From Bacillus zhangzhouensis (GTDB lineage: Bacteria > Bacillota > Bacilli > Bacillales > Bacillaceae): a stretch of DNA of 64,000 nucleotides. Positions 7,928-17,252 of the stretch are shown here, piece after piece. The stretch spans positions 1 to 64,000 of the forward strand of contig NZ_JOTP01000014.1 of assembly GCF_000715205.1 (NCBI RefSeq). The letters run 5' to 3'. Position 1 is the first letter of the stretch. The number at the start of each line of letters is the position of its first letter. Both the position numbers and the translations under genes were made by a program. Under the pieces are notes generated by a model. That model had not been told where the DNA came from and ran no database searches. It worked only from the letters and a program-made list of their open reading frames with translations.

Positions 7928-9248
7928 CTTTTCCATATTGGACGGCTTCTAATAAAAAGTCAGCGAGATGAACGGCTCGCATGCTCGATGAGTGCCCTGA
8001 GCGTTTGATCCCTGCCACCATTTGCAATTGACAGCCAGGATTAGATGTGACAATGGCAGCAGCCGTTGATAGACTTGCTTCCGTCATTTTATGATCTAAA
8101 ATTTGCATCGACATTTTTGGCTGCAAGATGTTGTAAATCCCTGCCGAGCCGCAGCAGCGATCGGCATCCTTCATTTCTTTGAACGAAACACCATGAATCG
8201 CCTTCATAAGCACCCTTGGCGCGCCTTGTACACCCATTCCATTCCGTAAATGACAAGAGTCTTGATAGGTGATGACTTGTTCAGGCAAAGCCAAAGGAAT
8301 GCGGCGATGAAATTCCAGCTCCACTAGAATGTCTGATATATCCGTGATTTTCTTTGAGAAGGCTTCACTTCGCTTTTGAAAAGCTGGATCATCCTGAAGC
8401 AAATGATCGTAATCACTTAAAAAGGCACCACATCCGCCTGCATTCATAACAATTGCATCTACATCCGCCTCCTCAAAGGCTTCAATATTCTGCTTTGCTA
8501 ACTGTTTCGCTTGCTCTTTTTCTCCACTATGACCATGAAGTGCTCCGCAGCACGTCTGAATAGGAGGGACGACAACGTCACAGCCTGACAGCTGCAGTAG
8601 CTGGATTGTCGCTTCGTTTGTACTGGAAAAAACCGTGTCCATTAAACAGCCAGAAAAAAATGCGACACGTTTTCTTGCTGGGCTGGTGGCTTTGTATTCA
8701 GTCAAACGGCTTTTCTTTTGACGCGGCACCTTTGGGAGTGCCTGTTCCATGAGCTGTAAATGCGAGGGAAGCACCTTCAGCATCCCAGTCTTACGTGCAG
8801 CAGTTTGCAAACCAGATGTTTGATAAAATCTAAGAAGACTTGCGGTTTGTCGCATACGGCTTTGTGAAGGAAAGAGACCTTTAAAAACAGCACGCCTCAT
8901 CCATTTAACAGGAAACGATTGTTTTTTATGCTGCTGAATGATGTCTCTGGCATCTTCAAGTAATCGCCCATACTTGACACCAGAAGGGCAGACCGGTTCA
9001 CATGCACGGCAGCCAAGACAAAGATTAAGTGAATGTTCGACATCTTCATCTGGTTCAATCACACCGTCCCTTACCGCCTTCATTAAAGCAATTCGGCCGC
9101 GGGGAGAGTGCGTTTCTTGTTGACCGGATTCAATATAGGTAGGGCAGGAAGGGAGGCAGAATCCGCAGCGCATACAATTGAGCAGCTCCTTTTCATCCAT
9201 TTGCTGCTGGAACTTTTGCTGAATCTCTTTTTGTTTAGAGGAATTCAT
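7911..9248 (-). CDS. glcF: Glycolate oxidase iron-sulfur subunit GlcF
   Basis: This 445-aa protein carries two 4Fe-4S ferredoxin motifs (CMRCGFCLPSCP near residue 25 and CLGCRACEPVCP near residue 77). Two cysteine-rich CCG domains follow (QTCCGALHGHSG and DRCCGSAGIYN). It passes electrons from the flavin subunit to the membrane chain during glycolate oxidation to glyoxylate. It overlaps glcD by 4 bp and uses GGTGG just before its ATG. It corresponds to B. subtilis YsfD. A separate GlcE subunit, present in E. coli, is absent here. Confidence 0.9.
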   Translation of the reverse strand: MNSSKQKEIQQKFQQQMDEKELLNCMRCGFCLPSCPTYIESGQQETHSPRGRIALMKAVRDGVIEPDEDVEHSLNLCLGCRACEPVCPSGVKYGRLLEDARDIIQQHKKQSFPVKWMRRAVFKGLFPSQSRMRQTASLLRFYQTSGLQTAARKTGMLKVLPSHLQLMEQALPKVPRQKKSRLTEYKATSPARKRVAFFSGCLMDTVFSSTNEATIQLLQLSGCDVVVPPIQTCCGALHGHSGEKEQAKQLAKQNIEAFEEADVDAIVMNAGGCGAFLSDYDHLLQDDPAFQKRSEAFSKKITDISDILVELEFHRRIPLALPEQVITYQDSCHLRNGMGVQGAPRVLMKAIHGVSFKEMKDADRCCGSAGIYNILQPKMSMQILDHKMTEASLSTAAAIVTSNPGCQLQMVAGIKRSGHSSSMRAVHLADFLLEAVQYGKEASSS

Positions 9249-10654
9249 GAGACCACCACCCGCTTTCTTGTTGATTTTCCAAACACTTTATCGGGGTTCA
9301 TGATATTTTCCGGGTCAAGTGCTTCTTTAATGGCTTTCATTGCCGCGATTCCTTCTTTTTTGACCTTCAGCTCCAAATAAGGGGCTTTCATAAGGCCCAC
9401 GCCATGTTCACCAGTAATGGTGCCGCCAAGTGAGACCGCTTTTTCAAAAATAGCCTGAAACGCTTCTTCCACCCGCTTCATTTCTTCTTCATTTCTTGCA
9501 TCTGTTGCACAAGTAGGATGTAAGTTCCCATCACCTGCATGACCAAACGTACATATTTTCACTTCGTATTCCCTCGCAATGTCTTCGATCGCCCGCACCA
9601 TATTGGCAATCTCAGACCGGGGTACTGTAGCATCTTCTAAAATGGTTGTCGGGCTTAACCGGGCAAGAGCAGATAAAGCGGACCGTCTCGCTGTTAAGAG
9701 CGCACTTGCCTCTTCTTCAGAATGTGCGATATTGACGCTTTTTGCACCATGCTCCAGGCAAACTGCTGCGATGGTTTGCATATCACGGGAAACTGCTTCA
9801 GGATTGCCGTCCTGTTCAATTAATAGCACCGCTTGAACGTCAGTAGGCAGACCAATTTTCGCAAAATCCTCAACGACTTCTAGGGTTGGCTGATCCATAA
9901 ATTCTAATGTGGCGGGGATGATCCGCTCTGCAATAATGGCCGAGACAGAAGTAGCGGCTTCCTCTAGGCTTTCGTATAAGCAAAGCATCGTTTGTTTTGT
10001 TTCTGGAAGCGGCAAAAGCTTCAGCGTTGCTTCTGTGACAATCCCGAGCGTTCCTTCTGAACCAACGAATAAACGGGTCAAATCATATCCAGCTACGTCC
10101 TTTGCGAGCTTGCCGCCTGTTTTGATGATGTCACCGTTTGGCAAAACCACTTCAAGTCCAAGGACATAATCTCTTGTCACACCATACTTTAAGCCTCTTA
10201 GACCACCTGAATTTTCATTAATATTTCCGCCTAACGTAGAGATTTTCATAGAGCTTGGATCAGGTGGATAGAAAAGACCTCTTTCCTCTACTTGGCGAAT
10301 GAGCTCCTGGGTAATCAAGCCAGGCTGCACAATTGCGGTGAGGTTTTCTTCGTCTATTTCTATTAATTGGTTCATTCTTGTAAACAGCATCACAAGGCCG
10401 CCTTGTGTGGGACAAGTTCCTGCACAAAGATTGGTTCCTGATCCTCTTGGCACGATCGGCACCTTGTATAAGGCGCAAAGCCGAACAATTTGCTGCACTT
10501 CCTCGACTGTGTGAGGGCTCACGATGGCATCTGGCATATGCTGAAAATTTGGTGTCGCATCATAAGAGTAGGCAAGACGATCCGCCTTGCTGTCTTGTAC
10601 ATAAGACGCACCTGCAATCTCTTTTAATTGATTTGAAAATTCAGAATCTAACAT
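9245..10654 (-). CDS. glcD: Glycolate oxidase FAD subunit GlcD
   Basis: This 469-aa FAD-linked oxidase has the PCMH-type FAD domain (VPIVPRGSGTNLCAGT near residue 75 and NINENSGGLRGLKYG) and a C-terminal vanillyl-alcohol-oxidase-like cap (GHAGDGNLHPT, TGEHGVGL). It oxidises glycolate, or a similar 2-hydroxyacid such as D-lactate. Two ATGs are possible; ATG at 10654 is preferred because GGGAG is 9 nt upstream, while the first is only 3 nt away. It corresponds to B. subtilis YsfC. Confidence 0.9.
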   Translation of the reverse strand: MLDSEFSNQLKEIAGASYVQDSKADRLAYSYDATPNFQHMPDAIVSPHTVEEVQQIVRLCALYKVPIVPRGSGTNLCAGTCPTQGGLVMLFTRMNQLIEIDEENLTAIVQPGLITQELIRQVEERGLFYPPDPSSMKISTLGGNINENSGGLRGLKYGVTRDYVLGLEVVLPNGDIIKTGGKLAKDVAGYDLTRLFVGSEGTLGIVTEATLKLLPLPETKQTMLCLYESLEEAATSVSAIIAERIIPATLEFMDQPTLEVVEDFAKIGLPTDVQAVLLIEQDGNPEAVSRDMQTIAAVCLEHGAKSVNIAHSEEEASALLTARRSALSALARLSPTTILEDATVPRSEIANMVRAIEDIAREYEVKICTFGHAGDGNLHPTCATDARNEEEMKRVEEAFQAIFEKAVSLGGTITGEHGVGLMKAPYLELKVKKEGIAAMKAIKEALDPENIMNPDKVFGKSTRKRVVVS

Positions 10655-10731
10655 GTACATTCACTCCCACTGATTTGACGTATCGTTTCTTCCAGTATAA
10701 AAAAAGAACCGCCTCATGCCTATGGACGATT

Positions 10732-11865
10732 CTACAAAATATCTGGCTGTTTTGTTGGTTTTTTTGTATCATGATCTAGCAGCATCAATGCTAAATAAAA
10801 GAGCATCGCATCTTGCATGCGTTTTGGATCAAGTGTCGTTAAATCTTGGATTCGTTTTAACCTGTAATGCAGTGTATTGATATGTACATGCATCGCTTCT
10901 GCGGTGTATTTCAATGAGTAATCTGATGTCATGAGTATCCGCAATGTTTTCACCAGTTCAGGATAGGGGAGAAGGGGCGCAATCGTTCGATCAAGAAACA
11001 CTTCTTTTGTTTCCTGACTAACTTCTTCGATAAAAAGCTCAAGCGTCAAATCTTCATCAAACACAATCGGTGTATCAGCATGCGCCAATTTTAATGCACG
11101 AAAGGCTTGATGAAAAGATTGCTTCATCAAATGAGAAGCCGCTGGTTTCCCCGTACCAATCAATATTTTCGACGTGGATAGCGCTGAGAGCGAGGCATGC
11201 ATGTGAAAAAGGCGCTGCTGCAAAGCGTCACGACCTTCCGCAGTTGTTTGCAGCATCAGCAAAAAACGCGCATGTCCCCAGCGCACGATGATCTCCTGCT
11301 TGGTGAGATGAAGCACAGCCTTCATTGCTTTATATTGCTCCTGCTTCATAAATGATTCATCCTGACAATCGATCAGGACAACTGCACGCTGCTTTTGGAC
11401 ATCAAGCTGAAGCCGCTGCGCTTTTTCAATGATATCAATGGATGTCTCCGGCAAATGAAGCCAGTCGAACACAAACGCTTCAAGCTGCCGTTCATCTGTT
11501 TCAGACTCTTGAAAAAATTCATGTTCTTGTATGAGCAGCTCAGTCATTTTTCGTAATATTTCGCCAAAAGGGGACACATGTACAGGATCTCCTGTCATCC
11601 CAATCACACCAATGACTTCTTGCTCAAAGTAAATGGGCAGATTGATACCAGCTTTGACACCTTTCATATGCTTTTCGTCGTCTTTTGTAAGGATTCGTTT
11701 CTGTCCTTCAAAGGACGTAAGGTATGCCCCTTCATGAAATTGACCAATACGTGCGGGATCTGTTGCCGCAATGATGGTACCGTTTGTTTGTGCGATGATG
11801 ACTTCCTCAGTCAGCACTTTTTTGACCTCGTCTACGATTTTTTCTGCCAGTGTCATTGTGAGCAA
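10732..11865 (-). CDS. CdaR-family sugar-diacid/glycolate regulator
   Basis: This 377-aa regulator has an N-terminal diacid-recognition domain (EEVIIAQTNGTIIAATDPAR, IGVIGMTGDP) and a C-terminal PucR-type helix-turn-helix (YTAEAMHVHINTLHYRLKRI). The family senses sugar diacids or glycolate-type acids. It lies upstream of glcD in the same direction, matching B. subtilis ysfB-ysfC-ysfD, so it probably controls glycolate oxidase. The start is TTG at 11865, with GGAGGGG 6-8 nt upstream; the next ATG is too far from that site. Confidence 0.85.
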   Translation of the reverse strand: MLTMTLAEKIVDEVKKVLTEEVIIAQTNGTIIAATDPARIGQFHEGAYLTSFEGQKRILTKDDEKHMKGVKAGINLPIYFEQEVIGVIGMTGDPVHVSPFGEILRKMTELLIQEHEFFQESETDERQLEAFVFDWLHLPETSIDIIEKAQRLQLDVQKQRAVVLIDCQDESFMKQEQYKAMKAVLHLTKQEIIVRWGHARFLLMLQTTAEGRDALQQRLFHMHASLSALSTSKILIGTGKPAASHLMKQSFHQAFRALKLAHADTPIVFDEDLTLELFIEEVSQETKEVFLDRTIAPLLPYPELVKTLRILMTSDYSLKYTAEAMHVHINTLHYRLKRIQDLTTLDPKRMQDAMLFYLALMLLDHDTKKPTKQPDIL

Positions 11866-11990
11866 AACGTACCCCTCCGAGATATTTCTTTTTACACTAT
11901 GATACCATCATATACTGGGACATATCTTTCTTTTCGTGTGTTATGCTAAAATAATAAACGCAAATGAAGTAGATGAAAGGAGACAAAGCC

Positions 11991-12569
11991 ATGTCGCTTA
12001 AAAATCGCTTACAAGATGTATTGAAAGAAGGGCAGGCGCTGACGGACTTTGAATATGACGAAGCGGCGCGTCACAATTGGCCGTTAGAAGGTGCAAGAAT
12101 AAAGGAAGAAGCACGCTTTGCCGATGTATATATAGAGCGTGTGGACAAGGAAACAGAGGAAATGATTCAAACGGAAGCCTCCTCATTTTTAAACACACCG
12201 CTTACATATGTAAAAAAACAACAAAAAGAATTCATTTATATCGAATCGAAGTGGTTTGATGTGGTGAAGGTCGATGGATTAGCCGTTGAATGGGACGAAG
12301 TGTTTCAAACGTATACTGTGTTATTCGGATTAAAACGGCCTAAAAAAGACACGGGTATTCTAAAGGAAATGCTGTCGCCATTTAATGGTGCTCAGCTTCA
12401 ATTTAATGGACAAGACGGCTTGTTCGATGTGAATTTACAGCTTCTTGAGCTTGATGACATCCAAGAAGATACGCCTTTCATAGACGTGATCTCGGCAATG
12501 TACCGATATTTATTCCACTTAATCATGCAGCTTGAGATGAATGATTCAAAAAACGGCTCAAATTCCTGA
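11991..12569 (+). CDS. Conserved hypothetical protein of unknown function
   Basis: This 192-aa soluble, acidic protein has no signal peptide or membrane segment. A repeated pattern of aromatic and acidic residues is seen (FIYIESKWFDVVKVDGLAVE; FDVNLQLLELDDIQEDTPF). An upstream ATG at 11973 overlaps the ribosome site, so ATG at 11991 was chosen (AAAGGAG, 8 nt spacing). I do not recognise the family. It is divergent from the CdaR-type regulator and its stop lies inside its own terminator. Confidence 0.75.
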   Translation: MSLKNRLQDVLKEGQALTDFEYDEAARHNWPLEGARIKEEARFADVYIERVDKETEEMIQTEASSFLNTPLTYVKKQQKEFIYIESKWFDVVKVDGLAVEWDEVFQTYTVLFGLKRPKKDTGILKEMLSPFNGAQLQFNGQDGLFDVNLQLLELDDIQEDTPFIDVISAMYRYLFHLIMQLEMNDSKNGSNS

Positions 12570-12580
12570 GCCGTTTTTTT
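12551..12580 (+). terminator. Terminator overlapping the end of the hypothetical gene
   Basis: A 10-bp perfect stem (AAACGGCTCA / TGAGCCGTTT) with a 6-nt loop and a T run. The stop codon TGA (12567-12569) is in the descending arm. Confidence 0.85.
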
Positions 12581-12630
12581 CTTTCCTCTGTTTTGAACCG
12601 TTGGAAAACGGTTACAAGCTTTCGTGTCTC

Positions 12631-13389
12631 CTAAGATGAAGGCGTGACAAACCGCACATCATGCTCTTTTCCATATTGAAGATACTCTTCATTTGGCTCT
12701 TTATTGGTCACGACGACATCAATATCTTGTAAGTCACAAAACGTGGTCAGAGCATAATGATCAAATTTACTATCATCGACTAATAAAAACGTTTTTGCAC
12801 TTTTTTGAACGAGTGTTTTTTTAATATCCGTTTCAAGCGGGGAAGAATTCGTGACGCCGTGATCAATGGATAAACCAGTTGACGCAATAAACGCTTTATT
12901 CACATTGTATGCTTTTAGACGCTCTACACTTTGATAGCCAACGAAAGAATTCGTTTTTCGCTCAAGCATCCCGCCGGTGGAAAAGATGGTGAGATTTTCA
13001 TAAGGCATCGCCTGTGTGATGAAGTCCACATTATTTGTCACAACGGTTACCTGTTTCTCAGTCAAATAGGGAAGCATCTCCAGGGTTGTCGTACCAGAAT
13101 CAACAAAAATCATATCCCCATTTTCGACTAAAGCGGCAGCGGTCTGACCGATCAGTTGTTTTTTACTCAGCTGACGTGTTTTACGCTCTTGATACACCAC
13201 TAGCGTTGAGTGGTTCACAGCCACACCGCCATATACTTTCTTTAGCACGCCGGATTCAACCAATACTTGTACATCTCGGCGTATCGTGTTTTTGGAGACG
13301 CCAAAATACGCTACAAGCTCATCAAGTGAGGCAGATTCCCGGTCAAACACATACTCTTTGATTTGCTGGATCCGTTTTGTTTTTATCAT
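12631..13389 (-). CDS. DeoR-family transcriptional regulator
   Basis: This 252-aa regulator has an N-terminal winged helix (ASLDELVAYFGVSKNTIRRD, about residues 18-37) and a DeoRC sugar-phosphate sensor domain (DSGTTTLEMLPYL, VTNNVDFI, STGGMLERKTNSFVG). Such proteins repress sugar-use genes and respond to phosphorylated sugars. The longer frame starts at TTG 13407, but ATG at 13389 has GGAG 8 nt upstream. It is divergent from a tyrosine-phosphatase gene. The regulated pathway is not obvious; it resembles IolR/GlcR-type repressors in general form only. Confidence 0.8.
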   Translation of the reverse strand: MIKTKRIQQIKEYVFDRESASLDELVAYFGVSKNTIRRDVQVLVESGVLKKVYGGVAVNHSTLVVYQERKTRQLSKKQLIGQTAAALVENGDMIFVDSGTTTLEMLPYLTEKQVTVVTNNVDFITQAMPYENLTIFSTGGMLERKTNSFVGYQSVERLKAYNVNKAFIASTGLSIDHGVTNSSPLETDIKKTLVQKSAKTFLLVDDSKFDHYALTTFCDLQDIDVVVTNKEPNEEYLQYGKEHDVRFVTPSS

Positions 13390-13539
13390 GCTACAATCTC
13401 CAATCAATCCGAATGTCTTTTTTTCATTATACCAATAATTCCTTTTACATGATGATCGGGTCGTGTGCTTCTCTTTTCTCCTTTTCTATAAAAGCGTATG
13501 ATAGAGAAAGGAAAAATGAAGGAAAGGACTTTAACTTCT

Positions 13540-14346
13540 ATGAATCAGTCAAACAACCCATTTTCAAAGCTTGCAAATTTTAGAGAAGTAGGGGGACTTC
13601 AAACAGCAGATGAGATGTTGATCAAGCAGGGAATGATTTATCGATCCGCAGATTTATCCCGCCTCACGAAACAAGATATTGCGATGTTCTCGAAGCTTGG
13701 GATTCAAACCGTTTGCGACCTCCGTACAACCTCAGAACGTAAATCACATCCGCCAAAGATCAGGGAACACGACAAAATCATCCATATCCCCATGCAGCCT
13801 GACAGTAAGATGCCTAGTAAATGGGCTATGCTTCGTATGCTGGTAGCAGAAGGGGAGTCTCTCTCATTTACGCCGATCATGAAAGATTTATATCAAAGCA
13901 TGCTCACCGAGCGTAAAGAAGAGATTCAGCAGTTGTTTACACTACTGTCAGAAGAGAAAAATTATCCGCTTATGCTTCACTGTACGAGCGGAAAGGACCG
14001 TACGGGGTTTTTATCTGCCCTTATTCAATTAGCAGCCGGTGTACCGGTGCATACCGTTTTAAGTGAATACATGCGCTCCAATGAAGGAGTGCAAATGCTA
14101 GTCAGAAGGCAGGAACGATTTGTCCGAATGATGAGTTTATACCGGGTATCAAAAGAACAAATTCAGCCGCTTCTTGGTGTGCAGCAAGATTACCTTGAAG
14201 ATGTGCTAAGCGAGATGATGGAGACATACGGGAGTGCAGAGCGGTATTTAATCGAAGCGTGCGAAGTACCTGAAGCGCAGCTCAATGAAATGAAAAACAT
14301 CCTGCTTACACCATCTGCTGGCATTCCATCACAAATCGCAGAATAA
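13540..14346 (+). CDS. Tyrosine/serine protein phosphatase-like protein
   Basis: This protein of about 268 aa belongs to the Y_phosphatase3 (PF13350) type. The catalytic P-loop HCTSGKDRTGF (C-X5-R) is intact near residue 150. The N-terminal NFREVGGLQTAD and YRSADLSRLTKQD motifs are typical. Family members dephosphorylate proteins, phosphoinositides or nucleotides; the substrate here is unknown. In-frame ATGs at 13498, 13516 and 13540 are possible. The last was chosen because the homologous region starts there and GGAAAGGA lies 11 nt upstream, but the start is uncertain. It is 24 bp ahead of yngK. Confidence 0.8.
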   Translation: MNQSNNPFSKLANFREVGGLQTADEMLIKQGMIYRSADLSRLTKQDIAMFSKLGIQTVCDLRTTSERKSHPPKIREHDKIIHIPMQPDSKMPSKWAMLRMLVAEGESLSFTPIMKDLYQSMLTERKEEIQQLFTLLSEEKNYPLMLHCTSGKDRTGFLSALIQLAAGVPVHTVLSEYMRSNEGVQMLVRRQERFVRMMSLYRVSKEQIQPLLGVQQDYLEDVLSEMMETYGSAERYLIEACEVPEAQLNEMKNILLTPSAGIPSQIAE

Positions 14347-14370
14347 ACTTGATATGAGGTGATGCAAAAT

Positions 14371-15909
14371 ATGCTGAAAAAGATCAGTATGATGTTTCTG
14401 ACGCTAATTTTGATGTTTGTATTCTTATTGATTCCATCTAGTAGTCTAGCCCGTCCCATGCCAAAAGGGAAGCTTGAAAGCAGCAGGGAGATGCGTGCAG
14501 TTTGGGTCGCATCGGTTTATAATTTGGATTGGCCTTCAAAGAAAGGGCTGTCTGCCGCAGACCAGAAACAAGAGTTCATTCATTTGTTAGATGAGATCAA
14601 AGCGATGAATATGAACGCCATCATCATGCAAATTAAACCAACAGCAGATGCCTTTTATCCTTCGGCATACGGACCGTGGTCAGAATATTTGACCGGAACG
14701 CAAGGGAAAGATCCTGGGTATGACCCGCTTGAATTCATGATAGAAGAAGCACATAGACGAGGCCTGGAGTTTCATGCTTGGTTTAACCCTTATCGAATCA
14801 CAATGAACCATACAGACCTCAGCCGGTTATCAGCCGATCACCCTGCAAAAAAACATCCTGATTGGACGATTGCGTACGGAAATCAGCTTTATTATAATCC
14901 AGGCATTCCTGAGGCTCAGGACTTCATTGTAGGCGGCATAGAAGAAGTCGTGAAGAACTATGATATTGATGCGGTGCATATGGATGATTATTTTTACCCG
15001 TATAAAATTGCAGGTGTGCCATTTCCAGATCAAGAAACGTATGAAACATATGGAAAAAAGACATTCACGCGTATAGAAGATTGGCGAAGAGATAATGTGA
15101 ATCAATTGGTGCAGCAAATCAACGAAACTATTAAGAAAGAAAAGCCGTATGTGAAATTTGGCATTAGCCCGTTTGGGGTATGGCGCAATATAAAAGACGA
15201 TCCAACTGGTTCAAACACCACAGCGGGGATGACCAACTACGATGATTTGTATGCTGATACAAGAGAGTGGATTCAGCAGCACAATATCGATTATGTCACT
15301 CCACAAATTTACTGGAGCATCGGCTTTCAGGCAGCCGCCTATGATGTATTGACGAAATGGTGGTCAAATGAAGTGAAGGGAGAGCCCGTTCACCTATACA
15401 TTGGTCAAGCGACTTATAAAATCAATCAAAACAGTGACCCCGCTTGGTCTGATCCCGAGGAATATTTTCGCCAAATCAAGCTGAACAGGGAGTCTCCACT
15501 CGTGCAGGGAAGCATGCATTTTAGTCTAAAAGATATCAATCGTAACCCTTTGAATGTAAAGGATCGATTAATAGAGGAGACATATAGCAAACCGGCTCTC
15601 ATCCCAGAAATGCCGTGGCTTCATCAGAAAGCTCCAAAAAAACCAATCATCCAATCTGTGAAAAAAACAGCGGGTGGCGCGGCTTTACAGATCAAAAATG
15701 ACCCACATTCTACTGCATCCTATTATGCGGTCTATCGATTGACGAATAAAGGAACATATGAATTACTGCAAACGGTCAGAAAAGAAAAAGGCGCAATGAC
15801 ACCCGTCAAAGACATTTCAGTGAACCAAAAGAAGAGTGCTACCTACAAAGTAACGGCTCTTAATCGCCTTCATCATGAAAGCAAGCCTTCTACAAAAACA
15901 GTAAAATAA
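14371..15909 (+). CDS. yngK: Secreted glycosyl-hydrolase-like protein YngK (GHL10)
   Basis: This 512-aa protein has an N-terminal signal segment (MLKKISMMFLTLILMFVFLL, then a Ser-rich region) followed by the GHL10/DUF187 TIM-barrel domain (REMRAVWVASVYNLDWPSKK, FHAWFNPYRITMNH, VHMDDYFYPYKI, YVTPQIYWSIGF). A fibronectin-like C-terminal domain starts near residue 425. Family member DigH of E. coli cleaves denuded peptidoglycan strands, so a wall-related glycosidase role is possible. Starts at 14359 (GTG) and 14362 overlap AGGTGAT; ATG 14371 is preferred. Orthologue of B. subtilis YngK, which is also next to yngJ. Confidence 0.85.
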   Translation: MLKKISMMFLTLILMFVFLLIPSSSLARPMPKGKLESSREMRAVWVASVYNLDWPSKKGLSAADQKQEFIHLLDEIKAMNMNAIIMQIKPTADAFYPSAYGPWSEYLTGTQGKDPGYDPLEFMIEEAHRRGLEFHAWFNPYRITMNHTDLSRLSADHPAKKHPDWTIAYGNQLYYNPGIPEAQDFIVGGIEEVVKNYDIDAVHMDDYFYPYKIAGVPFPDQETYETYGKKTFTRIEDWRRDNVNQLVQQINETIKKEKPYVKFGISPFGVWRNIKDDPTGSNTTAGMTNYDDLYADTREWIQQHNIDYVTPQIYWSIGFQAAAYDVLTKWWSNEVKGEPVHLYIGQATYKINQNSDPAWSDPEEYFRQIKLNRESPLVQGSMHFSLKDINRNPLNVKDRLIEETYSKPALIPEMPWLHQKAPKKPIIQSVKKTAGGAALQIKNDPHSTASYYAVYRLTNKGTYELLQTVRKEKGAMTPVKDISVNQKKSATYKVTALNRLHHESKPSTKTVK

Positions 15910-15911
15910 TG

Positions 15912-15953
15912 AAAAAAGCATGAATGAGAAGTTTCTTTCATTTATGCTTTTTT
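15912..15953 (+). terminator. Terminator after yngK
   Basis: A long stem of 16 bp with one G-U pair (AAAAAAGCATGAATGA / TCATTTATGCTTTTTT) with T residues at its end. Confidence 0.75.
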
Positions 15954-16067
15954 CATTTCCTTTTTTTCTACTATTTTTATTTTAATTTTCTGAATTCAAT
16001 CAAGCTTGGCATGAAGCAGCGACTTGATTAATAAATATGATAGAGAAGAGACAAAGGGGGAAGCAAG

Positions 16068-17210
16068 ATGGACTTTGAATTAACGAAAGAACAACAAATG
16101 ATCCGTCAAATGGTCAAAGAATTCGCAAAAGCAGAAATTGCACCGCTCGCTCAAACGATTGATGAACAGGCAGTATTTCCTATCAAAACATTTCAAAAAA
16201 TGGGGGAGCTCGGCTTTATGGGCATACCCTTTCCAGAAAAATATGGAGGCTCGGGTGGAGATACGATATCATATGCGCTGGCTGTAGAAGAAATCGGAAA
16301 ACAGTGTGCAAGTACAGGTCTTAGCTATGCCGCTGCTGTCTCCTTAGGTGCAAGCCCGCTTTATTATTTCGGTACAGAGGAGCAAAAGATGGATCACCTT
16401 GTCCCGCTAGCATCTGGAACAGCACTCGGTTCCTTCGGATTAACTGAACCAAACGCAGGATCAGATGCAAAAGGAACGAAAACAAAAGCGATTAAAGACG
16501 GACAAGAATACATCATCAGCGGGGAGAAGTGCTGGATCACAAATGCCAATTTTGCCAGAACCATTATCGTTACCGCTGTTACGGATCATGATGAGCACGG
16601 CCGCCCGGTCATCTCAGCCTTCATTGTCGAGAAAGGACAAAAAGGGCTATCAATTACAAATCCATATGACAAAATGGGGGTGCGCGGATCAGATACTGCT
16701 GAAATCATTTTAGACGGCGTACGTGTACCAGCGCATCATATATTAGGGGACCCAAACAAAGGCTTCAAGCAGTTTTTATATACATTAGACGGGGGACGAA
16801 TTTCGATTGCCGCCCTATCTGTTGGAATCGCGCAAGCGGCACTTGACGCCTCGCTATCCTATGCAAAAGAAAGAAAGCAATTTGGGCAGACCCTCTCATC
16901 CTTTCAAGCCATTCAGTTTAAGCTGGCGGATATGGCGATGCAAATAGAGCTCGCAAGACAAATGGTATGGAAAGCCGCTTGGCTGAAAGATAACGGCAAG
17001 CCGTTTACAAAGGAAGCAGCCTATGCTAAGCTTTTCGCTTCTGAAATGGCGACAAAAGCAAGTCTTGATGCAGTCCAAATTCACGGCGGAACTGGCTACA
17101 TGAAAGAATGTGGTGTTGAACGACTCGTGAGAGATGCGAAGTTGATGGAAATCGGAGAAGGGACATCTGAAATTCAGCGGCTAGTCATCGCAAGACAACT
17201 GTTAGCGTAA
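16068..17210 (+). CDS. yngJ: Acyl-CoA dehydrogenase YngJ
   Basis: This 380-aa FAD enzyme has the three acyl-CoA dehydrogenase domains (GSFGLTEPNAGSDAKG, DGGRISIAALSVGIAQAAL, ERKQFGQ, IQIHGGTGYMKECG-like end). It starts a probable seven-step leucine/branched-acyl-CoA operon, in B. subtilis made in the mother cell under SigE. The presumed substrate is isovaleryl-CoA. However, the catalytic glutamate is at residue 364 (GEGTSEIQ) as in short/medium-chain enzymes, and the position used by isovaleryl-CoA dehydrogenase is Gly243. GGGGG and AAGCAAG precede the ATG. No clear SigE promoter was found. Confidence 0.88.
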   Translation: MDFELTKEQQMIRQMVKEFAKAEIAPLAQTIDEQAVFPIKTFQKMGELGFMGIPFPEKYGGSGGDTISYALAVEEIGKQCASTGLSYAAAVSLGASPLYYFGTEEQKMDHLVPLASGTALGSFGLTEPNAGSDAKGTKTKAIKDGQEYIISGEKCWITNANFARTIIVTAVTDHDEHGRPVISAFIVEKGQKGLSITNPYDKMGVRGSDTAEIILDGVRVPAHHILGDPNKGFKQFLYTLDGGRISIAALSVGIAQAALDASLSYAKERKQFGQTLSSFQAIQFKLADMAMQIELARQMVWKAAWLKDNGKPFTKEAAYAKLFASEMATKASLDAVQIHGGTGYMKECGVERLVRDAKLMEIGEGTSEIQRLVIARQLLA

Positions 17211-17252
17211 TCTTGCAATGAAAACGCTTACTATTTGTGAAGGAGGAAAGCA

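Noticed and set aside
12596..12613. Hairpin AACCGTT-GGAA-AACGGTT as terminator of the DeoR gene
   Set aside because: The stem is good but no T run follows it on the minus strand.
16000..16050. SigE promoter for yngJ
   Set aside because: GCATGAA and AATATGAT are roughly spaced but match the SigE consensus poorly; SigE control is known only from B. subtilis.
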